Assembly: GCA_903894295.1 (NCBI GenBank)
Contig: CAITPI010000101.1
Location: forward strand, 1 to 45,464
DNA from: an uncultured Acidimicrobiaceae bacterium
Lineage (GTDB): Bacteria > Actinomycetota > Acidimicrobiia > Acidimicrobiales > RAAP-2
Direction: 5' to 3'
DNA: 45,464 nt
Each line of letters opens with the position of its first letter. Positions within the stretch are counted from its first letter, which is position 1. Below, piece by piece: positions 18,757 through 27,143 of this stretch. A program made the position numbers and the translations under genes. The notes beneath the pieces were generated by a model that was given only the letters and a program-made list of their open reading frames with translations, searched no databases and was not told where the DNA came from.

Positions 18757-18762
18757 ATCGTA
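18757..18762 (-). promoter_or_regulatory. -10 element for leaderless ilvD
   Basis: TACGAT on the minus strand (18762-18757), followed by seven bases and the ilvD ATG at 18749. A matching TACGAT faces the other way 48 bases to the right, so the two genes share a compact divergent promoter region. Confidence 0.6.
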
Positions 18763-18809
18763 CGACGCGCCCGGGCCATGCGGAGACCGAACGAAATCGA
18801 CGCCTCCGG

Positions 18810-18815
18810 TACGAT
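18810..18815 (+). promoter_or_regulatory. -10 element for leaderless upstream ORF and DUF2237 gene
   Basis: TACGAT followed by six bases and ATG at 18822. It is the divergent counterpart of the ilvD -10 and predicts that transcription starts at or near the A of this ATG. Confidence 0.55.
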
Positions 18816-18821
18816 GGAAGG

Positions 18822-18896
18822 ATGGCCTTCGGCACCCACCGTCCCGTTCCGGCATGCCGGTACCTTCCGATTGTCGGGGGCACGGCGGCCTCATGA
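18822..18896 (+). CDS. 24-residue upstream ORF coupled to DUF2237 gene
   Basis: ATG at 18822 to TGA at 18894-18896, 24 residues starting [20 protein letters not shown]. Its ATG lies six bases after TACGAT, so it should be the first codon of a leaderless transcript, and its stop overlaps the DUF2237 ATG as ATGA. This geometry suggests that its translation delivers ribosomes to the downstream gene. Composition does not show a run of one amino acid, so a stalling sensor is not evident. It may be a genuine microprotein or only a translation-loading device. Confidence 0.45.
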   Translation: MAFGTHRPVPACRYLPIVGGTAAS

Positions 18897-19300
18897 CCGT
18901 CACCACCGGTGAAAGGAACGTGCTCGGGGGAGTACTCGAGCCATGTGGCACCGATCCCGTCACCGGCTTCTACCGGGACGGTTGCTGCTCGACCGGCCCG
19001 GAAGACCTCGGAAGCCACACCATCTGCGCCGTGGTGACCGAAGAGTTCCTCGCCCACCAGGCAGCCATCGGGAACGACCTTTCCACCCCGGCTCCCCACT
19101 ACCATTTTCCCGGCCTGGTCCCGGGCGACCGCTGGTGCGTCACGGCCCGCAACTGGCTCCGGGCCCATCTGGACGGGGCGGCCGCCTTTGTGGTTCTCGC
19201 CTCAACCCATGAACGGGCGTTGGAGATCGTGCCGTTGGAGATTCTCCAGCTTCATGCCGTCGATGTCCCGGCCGGCCCCGAAAGCCTCGGCGACCAATGA
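18893..19300 (+). CDS. DUF2237 family protein
   Basis: 135 residues, ATG at 18893 chosen because the conserved domain begins at NVLGGVLEPCGTDP directly after it. The DUF2237 signature is clear: TGFYRDGCCSTGPEDLGSHTICAVVTEEFL, then GNDLSTP, FPGLVPGDRWCV and THERALEIVPLE. (The first stretch is read in pieces: TGFYRDGCC at about 21-29 and GPEDLGSHT at about 32-40.) The paired and single Cys residues are conserved in the family, but no activity has been established as far as I know. It is coupled on both sides by ATGA overlaps, to a 24-residue ORF upstream and a membrane protein downstream, so the trio should be made together. Confidence 0.9.
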   Translation: MTVTTGERNVLGGVLEPCGTDPVTGFYRDGCCSTGPEDLGSHTICAVVTEEFLAHQAAIGNDLSTPAPHYHFPGLVPGDRWCVTARNWLRAHLDGAAAFVVLASTHERALEIVPLEILQLHAVDVPAGPESLGDQ

Positions 19301-20115
19301 CCACTCCCTCGGACGGACCCCGGAGCGGAGACGGAGACGGGGCGAACCCACCCGGGAATGGCGACCGGTTGCCCGGGGACGGGGTCGAAAACTTCGAAGC
19401 TCCGGCCTATCCCGACTTTCGGGCCCCGTTCCCGCCGACCACCCAGGAGGAACTCGACGCGGCCGCCTGGGGCACTCCCCTGAAGAGCGAGTGGCGGTGG
19501 TCGGCTTCGGCAGCCGTGGTGGCGGCCATCGGCCTGCAGCTCATCCTGCCGTCCCAGCTCAACGCCGGTCACGGTCTGCACGCCGCCATCCCGTTGGTCG
19601 AGGCCCTCCTGCTGGTCATTGTGGCCGTCATGAACCCCCACCGGGCCAACTCGGGCACCAGGAGACTGCGCACCCTCTCGATCTCGCTCGTGGCGCTGAT
19701 CACGGCGGCCAACCTGGCTTCGCTCTACCTCTTGTTGGCCGCACTTCTCGACAAGGCGAACACCAATGGCCGCTCGCTCGTCTACGGCTCGGTACCGATC
19801 TGGCTCACCAACGTGATCGTGTTCGGTCTCTGGTACTGGGAACTCGACCGGGGCGGAATCGGCGCCCGGATGCACGGCGTCCATCGTCAACCGGACTTCA
19901 TGTTTCCCCAGATGACCAATCCGGCCGTGGCCCCCGGGTGGTCTCCGGTCTTCTTCGACTACCTCTACACCTCGTTCACCAACGCCACCGCCTTCAGCCC
20001 CACCGACACCATGCCGCTCACCCACTGGGCCAAGTTCCTGATGATGATCCAGGCCATGGCCTCGGTGCTGTTGACGGCCGTCGTGATCTCGCGGGCCATC
20101 AACATCCTGAACTGA
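19297..20115 (+). CDS. Polytopic membrane protein, DUF1345-like
   Basis: 272 residues. A polar, Gly/Asp-rich N-terminus (1-66) precedes about five hydrophobic segments: roughly 68-90, 95-114, 124-150, 161-182 and 242-268, with a possible re-entrant stretch at FDYLYTSFTNATAFSPTD (about 214-231). The YTSFTNATAF segment followed by a final helix recalls 2-TM channel folds and DUF1345 proteins, but no potassium-selectivity filter (TVGYG) is present. IWLTNVIVFGLWYWELDRGG is strongly conserved in actinobacterial relatives I recall as uncharacterised. Coupled by ATGA to the DUF2237 gene. No function is assigned. Confidence 0.8.
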   Translation: MTTPSDGPRSGDGDGANPPGNGDRLPGDGVENFEAPAYPDFRAPFPPTTQEELDAAAWGTPLKSEWRWSASAAVVAAIGLQLILPSQLNAGHGLHAAIPLVEALLLVIVAVMNPHRANSGTRRLRTLSISLVALITAANLASLYLLLAALLDKANTNGRSLVYGSVPIWLTNVIVFGLWYWELDRGGIGARMHGVHRQPDFMFPQMTNPAVAPGWSPVFFDYLYTSFTNATAFSPTDTMPLTHWAKFLMMIQAMASVLLTAVVISRAINILN

Positions 20116-20129
20116 CCGGGCCGGCCCGG
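20116..20129. terminator. GC palindrome between convergent genes
   Basis: CCGGGCCGGCCCGG is a perfect 14-bp palindrome directly after the stop of the membrane-protein gene; it can fold as a 5-bp stem with a 4-base loop. It lies between convergent stops and may terminate weakly; there is no U-tract. Confidence 0.35.
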
Positions 20130-20151
20130 GGGTCGACCGAGGAGGCGGACC

Positions 20152-21066
20152 TCAGTACTGCTCGTCGAGGTTGATCAGGCCGACCAACTCCTCGCCGGCC
20201 TCATAGCGCCGCAAGTTGGCACAGAACAGGTCGATGGTGCCGGTCAGGAACCCCTGACCGGTCCAGGACGAGTGCGGGGTGAGGAAGACCTTCTCGTGGC
20301 CATAGAGCCAGTGACCGTCCGGCAGTGGCTCGGGGTCGCACACATCCAGGGAGGCCCGTCCCACCCGTCCGTCATCGAGCGCCCGGCGAAGTGCGTCCTG
20401 GTCGACCAGTGCCCCCCGGGCGACGTTGACGAGATGCAGGCCCGGCCGGCTGTCCGCCAGCAGGTCGTCATCGACCAGGTGGAACGTGGCCGGAGTTGAC
20501 GGGGCACAGAGCACGAGATGATCCAGTGAGCCGATCATCTCCGTCACCGAGTTCACCATTGAGACCCCGGCCACCTCGCTCGGCCGGTTGGTGCGCCGGA
20601 CCGCCACCACTTCCATGTCGAAGGCGAGGGCCAACGTCGCCACCCGCTGGCCGATCCCTCCGAAACCCACCAGACCCAGCGTCTGGCCGGCCAGACATGC
20701 AGTGGACTGGAAGTTCCAGTGCCGAGGTGCCTCGGTAAGCCAGGTCTCCGGAAACCGCCGGCCGTGGGCCAGCAGACAGGCGAAGACATACTCGGCAATC
20801 GGCACGGCACTCGCGCCCCGGGCACAGGTCACAAGGGGCAGGAACAAAAGGTCCGGGTGGTAGTGGTCGATGCCCGTGCCGGGAAGTTGCACCCAGGCCA
20901 CTCCGGACCGGGCCACCTCGACCGAACGCTCGTCGTAGCCGGCGAGCAGGACCGACCCTTCGGGGGCCGGTCCTTCCATCTGGCGCAGATCGACGATCTC
21001 GTGTTCGGGAAACTCCGCGCGCAGCCGGTCCAGCGCCGGCCCCACTCCGCAGATCACGGTGGTCAT
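20152..21066 (-). CDS. D-isomer-specific 2-hydroxyacid dehydrogenase family protein
   Basis: NAD(P)-dependent oxidoreductase of 304 residues. The Rossmann motif GFGGIG is at 134-139; the catalytic triad of the family is present as R217 (NVARGALVD), E246 (DVCDPEP) and H265 (TPHSSWTG). The substrate domain (1-100) is shorter than in SerA and there is no ACT domain. Features such as DPEPLPDGHWLYGHEKVFLTPH are like those of the glyoxylate/hydroxypyruvate reductase branch; the physiological substrate cannot be read from sequence. ATG at 21066 has a strong AAGGAGGG five bases upstream. It follows the antiporter gene by 42 bases on the same strand and may be cotranscribed with it. Confidence 0.88.
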   Translation of the reverse strand: MTTVICGVGPALDRLRAEFPEHEIVDLRQMEGPAPEGSVLLAGYDERSVEVARSGVAWVQLPGTGIDHYHPDLLFLPLVTCARGASAVPIAEYVFACLLAHGRRFPETWLTEAPRHWNFQSTACLAGQTLGLVGFGGIGQRVATLALAFDMEVVAVRRTNRPSEVAGVSMVNSVTEMIGSLDHLVLCAPSTPATFHLVDDDLLADSRPGLHLVNVARGALVDQDALRRALDDGRVGRASLDVCDPEPLPDGHWLYGHEKVFLTPHSSWTGQGFLTGTIDLFCANLRRYEAGEELVGLINLDEQY

Positions 21067-21108
21067 GCCACCCTCCTTCTCTGTTTGTTCTCTGTTTGGC
21101 CCCCCGGG

Positions 21109-22719
21109 TCAGGGGCGCAACGTGGTCTCGTCGCGGTCGAGTTCGGTGAGAACTTCGTCGGCCACCTGTTTGGAGACCTTCCGTCGGCCGACCAGTCGCT
21201 GGAGTTCCTTGCGTTCCAGTTCGATCAACCGTCGACGCAGCGCCACTTCGGCGTCGACGTGGGCCCGGGCGACTTCGGCTCCGGCGGCCTCTCCGGTTTC
21301 CCCACCCACAACGGCACGGGGGAACCGGGCGCCGAGTTGGGCCATCTGGTGGTCGAGTTCGTCCAGCATCACGGCATAGTTGGCCCGGACATGGTCGAGA
21401 ACGTCGGGAGGCGTCGGTTCCTCCCGGGCCAGTTCGTCCATCCGGACCATGGCCAAGGCCGCCAGCCGGCGTCGCACCTCGATCCGGCGGACGAGATCGT
21501 GCTCGTCCGACCCGACCAGGCCCAGGCGGCGGATCAGCGGCGGCAACGTCAATCCCTGACCCACCAGGGTGGCGACAATCACGGCGAAGGTGATGAAGAG
21601 CACCAGGTCCCGCTCGGCAAAGGTCGTTGGAAGCGCCAGGGCGGCCGCCAGGGAGATGGCACCCCGCATGCCGGCCCATCCCACAACCGTGGTCTCCCGC
21701 CAGGTCGACTCGGCCCCCTGGTTGACGGCGAAGAGCCGCTTGCCACCGGGCAGGGCGGCGTTGGCGTACATCCAGAGCAGGCGCAGGACGATCACCGTGG
21801 CCACGACCGCCGAAGCCTCAATGGCCAGCGATGACGGCGAGCGGGCGGTGAGGGATTCCAGTACCGGTCGGAGTTCCAGTCCGACCAGGAGGAACGAGAG
21901 TCCGGTGAGCAGGAACACCACAAGGTCCCAGATCTCACGCTGCTGCAGTCGGGCGGCCGCGGAAAGGGAACGTGATCCGTGGCGGGAGAAGAAGAGCCCG
22001 CAGGCCACAACGGCGAGCACCCCTGACGCGTCGAGCTTGTCGGCCGGGAGGTAGGCGGCAAACGGCAGGACCAGCAGGACCGTGTTCTCGATGACCGGCG
22101 AGTCGGTGATGCGCAGCAGGCGGCCACCGAGCCAGCCCACCAGCACACCGATGGCGACGCCGGCCACCACGGCAAAGACAAACCGGACGGCGACCGTCTC
22201 CAGGGTGAGCGCCGTCGCCACCGAGGCCAGGGCCAGTTGGTAGGCGGTGAGCGCCGTGGCGTCGTTCATCAACCCTTCGCCCCCGAGAATGGTGACCAGC
22301 CGGCGGGGCAGGCCAAGTTTGCCGGCGATCTGGGTGGCCGCCACCGAGTCCGGGGGCGAGACGATGGCCCCGAGGGCGAAGGCCTCGCCCCAACTCGACT
22401 GGGGAACCAGCCAGTGGAAGACAACGGCCACCGCCGTCATGGTGGCCAACACCAGTCCCACGGCCAACAACAGGATCGGGCGCCAGTGGCGACGGAGCTC
22501 GTCAAACGACGTCTCCAGGCTGGCGTCGTAGATCAGGGGAGGAAGGAACACCAGAAGGATCAGGTCCGGCTCCAGATGGACCGGATGGCTGAACGGGAAG
22601 AACGCCACCGCCAGGCCGGCCACCGTCAGCAGGATCGGATAGGCGATGCGCACCCGGTCGGCCAGAACGGCGATCACCACGAGGCCGATCAGCATCCCCA
22701 GCAGTTCGGCGATGGTCAC
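21109..22719 (-). CDS. Na+/H+ antiporter, CPA1 family
   Basis: Monovalent cation/proton exchanger in the cytoplasmic membrane, 536 residues from GTG at 22719. Upstream in-frame starts would overlap the divergent hydrolase gene and add a non-conserved Arg/Gly-rich stretch, so they are rejected. About 12 hydrophobic segments span 5-410. The ion-binding region reads SPPDSVAATQIAGKLGLP (121-138; Asp124 takes the place of the conserved D of PTDPVA) and EGLMNDATA (148-156), and AGMRGAISLAAALALP is also typical of bacterial CPA1 (NhaP/YjcE-like). The C-terminal 120 residues are charged and Arg/Glu-rich, probably a cytoplasmic regulatory tail. Confidence 0.93.
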   Translation of the reverse strand: MTIAELLGMLIGLVVIAVLADRVRIAYPILLTVAGLAVAFFPFSHPVHLEPDLILLVFLPPLIYDASLETSFDELRRHWRPILLLAVGLVLATMTAVAVVFHWLVPQSSWGEAFALGAIVSPPDSVAATQIAGKLGLPRRLVTILGGEGLMNDATALTAYQLALASVATALTLETVAVRFVFAVVAGVAIGVLVGWLGGRLLRITDSPVIENTVLLVLPFAAYLPADKLDASGVLAVVACGLFFSRHGSRSLSAAARLQQREIWDLVVFLLTGLSFLLVGLELRPVLESLTARSPSSLAIEASAVVATVIVLRLLWMYANAALPGGKRLFAVNQGAESTWRETTVVGWAGMRGAISLAAALALPTTFAERDLVLFITFAVIVATLVGQGLTLPPLIRRLGLVGSDEHDLVRRIEVRRRLAALAMVRMDELAREEPTPPDVLDHVRANYAVMLDELDHQMAQLGARFPRAVVGGETGEAAGAEVARAHVDAEVALRRRLIELERKELQRLVGRRKVSKQVADEVLTELDRDETTLRP

Positions 22720-22899
22720 GGAACACCCCGGATGACACGACGGCCCGGAGGACAACTCGCAAGATTCAGACAGGACATCGCCATGGAGTATTGCCCCCAA
22801 CGTGACCGACCGTCGTGACGCCCGCCGACGGTACCACCCGTTGGTCGCTTCCCCCGGTGCCACCGGACTCCCGGCAGGGCAGCGCGCTAGCGTCTCGGC

Positions 22900-24438
22900 A
22901 TGGTGTCGCGCCCCAACCTCCGTCCGACCGCCGTCCGGCTCCGGACGGCATCGGCCCTCTTCGCCGTCCTGCTGTTGGGCGGAGTCGCCGCATCGTGCAG
23001 CAGCAGTAGTAACTCGACCAGCACCTCGGTGACCTCGAACCCGGCTGCCTCGCATCCGGCCGGGCTGTCCCCTCTGCGCTCCACGGCATGGAAGGACGCG
23101 GCGACCTTTGCCCCTCCGCCCAATGCCGGCACCATCTCCGAGCCCCTGACGGCCAGCCCGCTCGACCTCGCCGCCTACCACTACGTTGAGAGTGAGTACC
23201 TCGCCTCGGGAACCGCCTACTCGTTCGTTCCCCGGACCACGCCCGACAACGGGCGATGGACCTTCGGGATCGGGTCGTCAGCCCCCTACGCCACGAGGAT
23301 CATCGTCCGCCGGCCCGCCGACCCGGCCGCCTTCGACGGCAACGTGGTCGTCGAGTGGATGAACGTCTCGGCCGGCGAGTCGGCCCCCGACTGGGAGTAC
23401 ATGAACCCGTACCTCATGGACACCGGGGCCGCCTACATCGGCGTCTCGGTCCAGGCGCTCGCCGTCAACGGCGGAACCGCACTGCTGGGCAACCGTCTGG
23501 CGGGGGCCGGAAGCGGGCTCCGGGGTTCGGACCCGGCCCGCTACTCGACGCTCCATCACCCGGGCGACCAGTACTCCCTCGACATGTTCGCCCAGATCGG
23601 CCGGGGCATCGCCGACGAGGCACCGACGATCCTCGGCGGCCTCCATCCCACCCACGTGCTCGCCGTCGGTGAGTCCCAGTCCGCGTTCTACCTGACCACC
23701 TACGTGAATGCCCTGCAACCGCTCGATCCCGTCTATGACGGCTTCTTCATCCACAGCCGGGGTGGTGGTGCCGTTCCGCTGAACGGCACCGGAGCCAACG
23801 TGAAGTCCGCCATCGACGGGTCGGTCAGGATCCGCACCAATCTCGATGCCCCGGTCTTCATGTTCGAGACCCAGACCGACCTCATCCAGCTCGGCTATGC
23901 CGCCGCCCAGCAACCCAACACCGCCCACATCCACACGTGGGAGGTGGCCGGCACCAGCCACGCCGATGCCTACGAACTCGGCCCGGCGGCCGGACTGCTC
24001 GGCTGCTCCACACCGGTCAACACCGGTCCCCAGCACGTAGTGGTCCAGGCGGCCGGTCGGTCCTTCCTCATTTGGGCGGACGGCGGGAAAACTCCGCCCA
24101 GCCCCGCCCCCTTCACGCTGGCTTCGACCGATCCCGCCCGTCTGGCCCTCGACTCCCACGGCAACGTGCTCGGTGGGGTTCGGACCCCGGCCGTCGACGT
24201 GCCGATCTCCACGCTCAGCGGGGCACCTCCGGCCCACTCCACCACCCTGTGTGGCCTCTTCGGCTCGACGGTGCCGTTCACCCCGGCGCAGTTGACCGGC
24301 CTGTACTCTTCGCCGGCCCACTACGTGTCGCTCTACACGGCGTCGCTCGACAAGACCATCGCCGGTGGCTACATCCTTCCCGCCGACCGGACTGCGTTGA
24401 TCGCCCAGGCCCGACAGGTGACGTTCCCGTCGAACTGA
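22900..24438 (+). CDS. Lipoprotein alpha/beta-hydrolase domain protein
   Basis: 512 residues with a lipoprotein signal: basic n-region, hydrophobic core, then VAASC with Cys33 as lipidation site, followed by a Ser/Thr-rich spacer. The body matches the large secreted alpha/beta-hydrolase domain family (Abhydrolase_10 type): RRPADPAAFDGNVVVEWMNV, APDWEYMNPYL, the nucleophile elbow GESQS with Ser259, an acidic candidate near 327 (FETQTDL) and His354 in VAGTSHADAYEL. It would act on the outer face of the membrane. Substrate is unknown; esterase or cyclic-ester hydrolysis is typical for the fold. It diverges from the antiporter gene and is convergent with thrC. Confidence 0.85.
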   Translation: MVSRPNLRPTAVRLRTASALFAVLLLGGVAASCSSSSNSTSTSVTSNPAASHPAGLSPLRSTAWKDAATFAPPPNAGTISEPLTASPLDLAAYHYVESEYLASGTAYSFVPRTTPDNGRWTFGIGSSAPYATRIIVRRPADPAAFDGNVVVEWMNVSAGESAPDWEYMNPYLMDTGAAYIGVSVQALAVNGGTALLGNRLAGAGSGLRGSDPARYSTLHHPGDQYSLDMFAQIGRGIADEAPTILGGLHPTHVLAVGESQSAFYLTTYVNALQPLDPVYDGFFIHSRGGGAVPLNGTGANVKSAIDGSVRIRTNLDAPVFMFETQTDLIQLGYAAAQQPNTAHIHTWEVAGTSHADAYELGPAAGLLGCSTPVNTGPQHVVVQAAGRSFLIWADGGKTPPSPAPFTLASTDPARLALDSHGNVLGGVRTPAVDVPISTLSGAPPAHSTTLCGLFGSTVPFTPAQLTGLYSSPAHYVSLYTASLDKTIAGGYILPADRTALIAQARQVTFPSN

Positions 24439-24572
24439 CCCGTCGGGACCGTCCCCGGGCCGGACACCAGACAGAAAGGCTCCCGGGGGGTCTTGTGCCC
24501 GAAGGCGTCTTCCCGATCTTCGCCGGACGCTCCGGCCGGCCTCGGGTTTCGGCTCGCCGTGTCGGTGGCGGA

Positions 24573-25637
24573 CTAGAGACCCAGGGCGTCAAGGACGGCC
24601 GGAAGGGTGGCGTCCACCGCATCGGGCACCGAAATCTGGCCGATGGCGATGTCGGGATCCTTCAGACCATGGCCGGTCAGCACACAGACCACGGTGTCGC
24701 CAGGCCCGACGTCACCGGGTAGGCCGTGGGTGAGAAGACCCGCCACGGACGCCGCCGATGCGGGCTCACAGAAGACCGATTCCTCGGTGGCGAGAAAGCG
24801 GTAGGCGTCGAGGATCTGTTCGTCGGTGACGGCCTTGATCCCCCCGTTGGAGTCCGCCGCGGCGGTCGTGGCCCCGTCCCAACTGGCCGGATTTCCGATC
24901 CGGATGGCCGTGGCGATCGTTTCGGGGTGCTCGACCGGATGACCGTCCACGATCGGGGCCGCCCCGGCGGCCTGAAAGCCGAGCATCCTGGGCAGGCGGG
25001 TGGAGCGACCGGCGTCAAGGTACTCGCGGTAGCCCTTCCAGTAGGCAGTGATGTTTCCGGCGTTCCCCACCGGGATGCAGTGGACGGCGGGGGCATCGCC
25101 GAGGACGTCGACGATTTCGAACGCCCCGGACTTCTGGCCCTCGATCCGGTAGGGATTCACCGAGTTCACCACGGTGACCGGGGCCTTCTCCCCGAGTTGC
25201 CGGACGATGTCGAGCGACTGGTCGAAGTTGCCCCGGATCTGGAGCACCTTGGCCCCGTGGATGAGGGCCTGGGCCAACTTGCCCAGCGCGATGCGTCCCT
25301 CGGGGATCAACACGGCACACGTGAGTCCGGCGCGGGCCGAAAAGGCGGCCGCCGAGGCCGAAGTATTGCCCGTCGAGGCACAGATGACCGCCTTGGCGCC
25401 ATCTTCCACGGCCTTGGTGATGGCCATGGTCATGCCCCGGTCCTTGAAGCTTCCGGTCGGGTTGGCACCTTCGATCTTCAGCATGACCCGGGCCCCGACC
25501 CGGGCCGACAGCCGGGGAGCCTCCAGGAGTGGCGTGCCCCCCTCCAACAGGGTCACCACCGGCGTGTCGGCCGTGACCGGCAGGAACTCCCGATACTCCT
25601 CGATGACTCCGCTCCACTGACCACCCGGGCCACTCAT
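24573..25637 (-). CDS. thrC: Threonine synthase
   Basis: PLP enzyme converting O-phosphohomoserine to threonine, the last step of the pathway. 354 residues, typical of the shorter actinobacterial ThrC. PLP lysine K65 lies in [14 protein letters not shown]; the phosphate-binding loop is [33 protein letters not shown] binds cofactor and substrate. The ATG at 25637 overlaps the hom stop (ATGA at 25634-25637), so the two enzymes are translated together. In many actinobacteria thrB follows; here a convergent hydrolase gene follows instead, so homoserine kinase must be encoded elsewhere. Confidence 0.96.
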   Translation of the reverse strand: MSGPGGQWSGVIEEYREFLPVTADTPVVTLLEGGTPLLEAPRLSARVGARVMLKIEGANPTGSFKDRGMTMAITKAVEDGAKAVICASTGNTSASAAAFSARAGLTCAVLIPEGRIALGKLAQALIHGAKVLQIRGNFDQSLDIVRQLGEKAPVTVVNSVNPYRIEGQKSGAFEIVDVLGDAPAVHCIPVGNAGNITAYWKGYREYLDAGRSTRLPRMLGFQAAGAAPIVDGHPVEHPETIATAIRIGNPASWDGATTAAADSNGGIKAVTDEQILDAYRFLATEESVFCEPASAASVAGLLTHGLPGDVGPGDTVVCVLTGHGLKDPDIAIGQISVPDAVDATLPAVLDALGL

Positions 25638-26944
25638 GACGCTTCTCCCACCATTCGCAGCAGTCCGCTCACCGAGAGGACCGGTTCCAGTGCCGCCAGA
25701 TCGGCCAACGTGGCCTGGACGTCGCCCTCCCGGGCGGCGTGGGTCAGGAACAACAGCCGGGCGTCACCGACGTCACCAACCTGTTCCATGGACCGGATCG
25801 ACACGCCGTGGGCTCCGAAGACGGCGGCCACCTCGGCCAGCACACCGGCCTGGTCGGCCACCGTCACCGAGAGGTAGTAACGGGTGACGAGATCCGACGG
25901 GTCCAACAGACGGGCCGGTTGCCGGTCGGGCGTCGGGGCCGAGGTGTGGGCGAGCAGGTTCCGGGTGGCGTCGATAACGTCGCCCACCACGGCGCTGGCC
26001 GTTGGCAGGCCACCGGCGCCGCGGCCATAGAGCATGAGTTCTCCCGCCGCTTCGCCCTCGATGAACACGGCATTGAACGAGTCCCGGACACCGGCCAGAG
26101 GGTGGTCATCGGGCACGAGGGCCGGGTGCACCCGCACCGACAAGGCGTCGCCCTCGGCCCGCTCCACCACAGCCAGCAGCTTGATGACATACCCGCTGCG
26201 CCGGGCAAACTCGACGTCGGCGGCGCCGATCTTCGAGATGCCTTCACACATCACCTCGTCCATCGAGACGTCGTAGCCGAAGGCCACACCGGCCAGGATG
26301 GCGGCCTTGGCCGCCGCATCATGGCCTTCCACATCGGCTGTCGGATCCCGTTCGGCCAGGCCGAGAATCTGGGCTTCGGCCAACACGGCACCGTAGTCGG
26401 CGCCCAGTTCGGACATCTGGGTCAGGATGAAGTTGGTGGTCCCGTTCACGATGCCCATGACCCGCTGGATCCGTTCGCCGGTCAGGGACTCCCGAAGGGC
26501 CCGGACCAGGGGGATGGCCCCGGCCACGGCGGCTTCATACAGCAGGTCCACCCCCTGACGATCGGCCAGATGGCGCAGTTCAACTCCGGTCGGCGACGCC
26601 AACAGGGCCTTGTTGGCGGTGATCACCGGCTTCCCGGCGGCCAGGGCGTCGCGGATCAGGGCCCCGGCGGGCTCAAGACCACCCATCAGTTCCACCACCA
26701 CATCGATCGACGGATCGGTCACCAGTGATGCCGCATCATCGGTGAGAAGTGCGGTGTCCACATCGTCGGCCCGGGGGCGCGACAGGTCGGAAACGGCGAT
26801 TCCTCCGATGACGAGCCGGGCTCCGGCCTGCACGGCAAGGGCATCGGACCGCTGGGTGAGGATCCCCACCAGGGCGCTGCCGACATGGCCGCATCCGAGG
26901 ATGGCGATCCGGACGTCACGGTTCGTGGCGGGAGTTGAGGTCAC
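25634..26944 (-). CDS. hom: Homoserine dehydrogenase
   Basis: NAD(P)H-dependent reduction of aspartate semialdehyde to homoserine, the branch point to threonine and methionine. 436 residues from GTG at 26944 (a GTG at 26947 is directly adjacent). The dinucleotide motif [13 protein letters not shown] is at the N-terminus; [26 protein letters not shown] and [14 protein letters not shown] follow in order. A C-terminal ACT domain ([20 protein letters not shown]) predicts threonine feedback. TAGCGT lies six bases before GTG 26944, which argues for a leaderless mRNA and for its own promoter separate from lysA. Coupled to thrC by ATGA. Confidence 0.96.
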   Translation of the reverse strand: MTSTPATNRDVRIAILGCGHVGSALVGILTQRSDALAVQAGARLVIGGIAVSDLSRPRADDVDTALLTDDAASLVTDPSIDVVVELMGGLEPAGALIRDALAAGKPVITANKALLASPTGVELRHLADRQGVDLLYEAAVAGAIPLVRALRESLTGERIQRVMGIVNGTTNFILTQMSELGADYGAVLAEAQILGLAERDPTADVEGHDAAAKAAILAGVAFGYDVSMDEVMCEGISKIGAADVEFARRSGYVIKLLAVVERAEGDALSVRVHPALVPDDHPLAGVRDSFNAVFIEGEAAGELMLYGRGAGGLPTASAVVGDVIDATRNLLAHTSAPTPDRQPARLLDPSDLVTRYYLSVTVADQAGVLAEVAAVFGAHGVSIRSMEQVGDVGDARLLFLTHAAREGDVQATLADLAALEPVLSVSGLLRMVGEAS

Positions 26945-26950
26945 CACTTC

Positions 26951-26956
26951 ACGCTA
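26951..26956 (-). promoter_or_regulatory. -10 element for leaderless hom
   Basis: TAGCGT on the minus strand (26956-26951), six bases before GTG 26944. TTGGAA occurs 16 bases further upstream as a possible -35. The 196-base gap to lysA also holds a 7-bp hairpin (27023-27029 with 27034-27040) without a U-tract. Confidence 0.55.
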
Positions 26957-27143
26957 CCGCCTTGCCACGCGCTTCCAAAAGACCTGCTGCCTGAAGCGGT
27001 TGGTTGAAGCGGGATGCCCGATGACCGGGCGGACCCGGTCCACCACCTTTGGCGATGCATCTCGGGATGCCGGGGAACGCATCACATTCTCCCGGCCGGA
27101 TGGCGGTTTCCCCGCTGTCTTTCGGCCGACCGGAAAGTAGGTG

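Noticed and set aside
24439-24572. Terminator between the hydrolase gene and thrC
   Set aside because: Only short stems (for example a 5-bp stem in CCGGACGCTCCGG) are visible and no U-tract follows; not strong enough to call.
26945-27143. Riboswitch or Thr-rich leader peptide upstream of hom
   Set aside because: No Thr/Ile-rich short ORF, T-box or known riboswitch core is visible, and the hom start fits a leaderless promoter.
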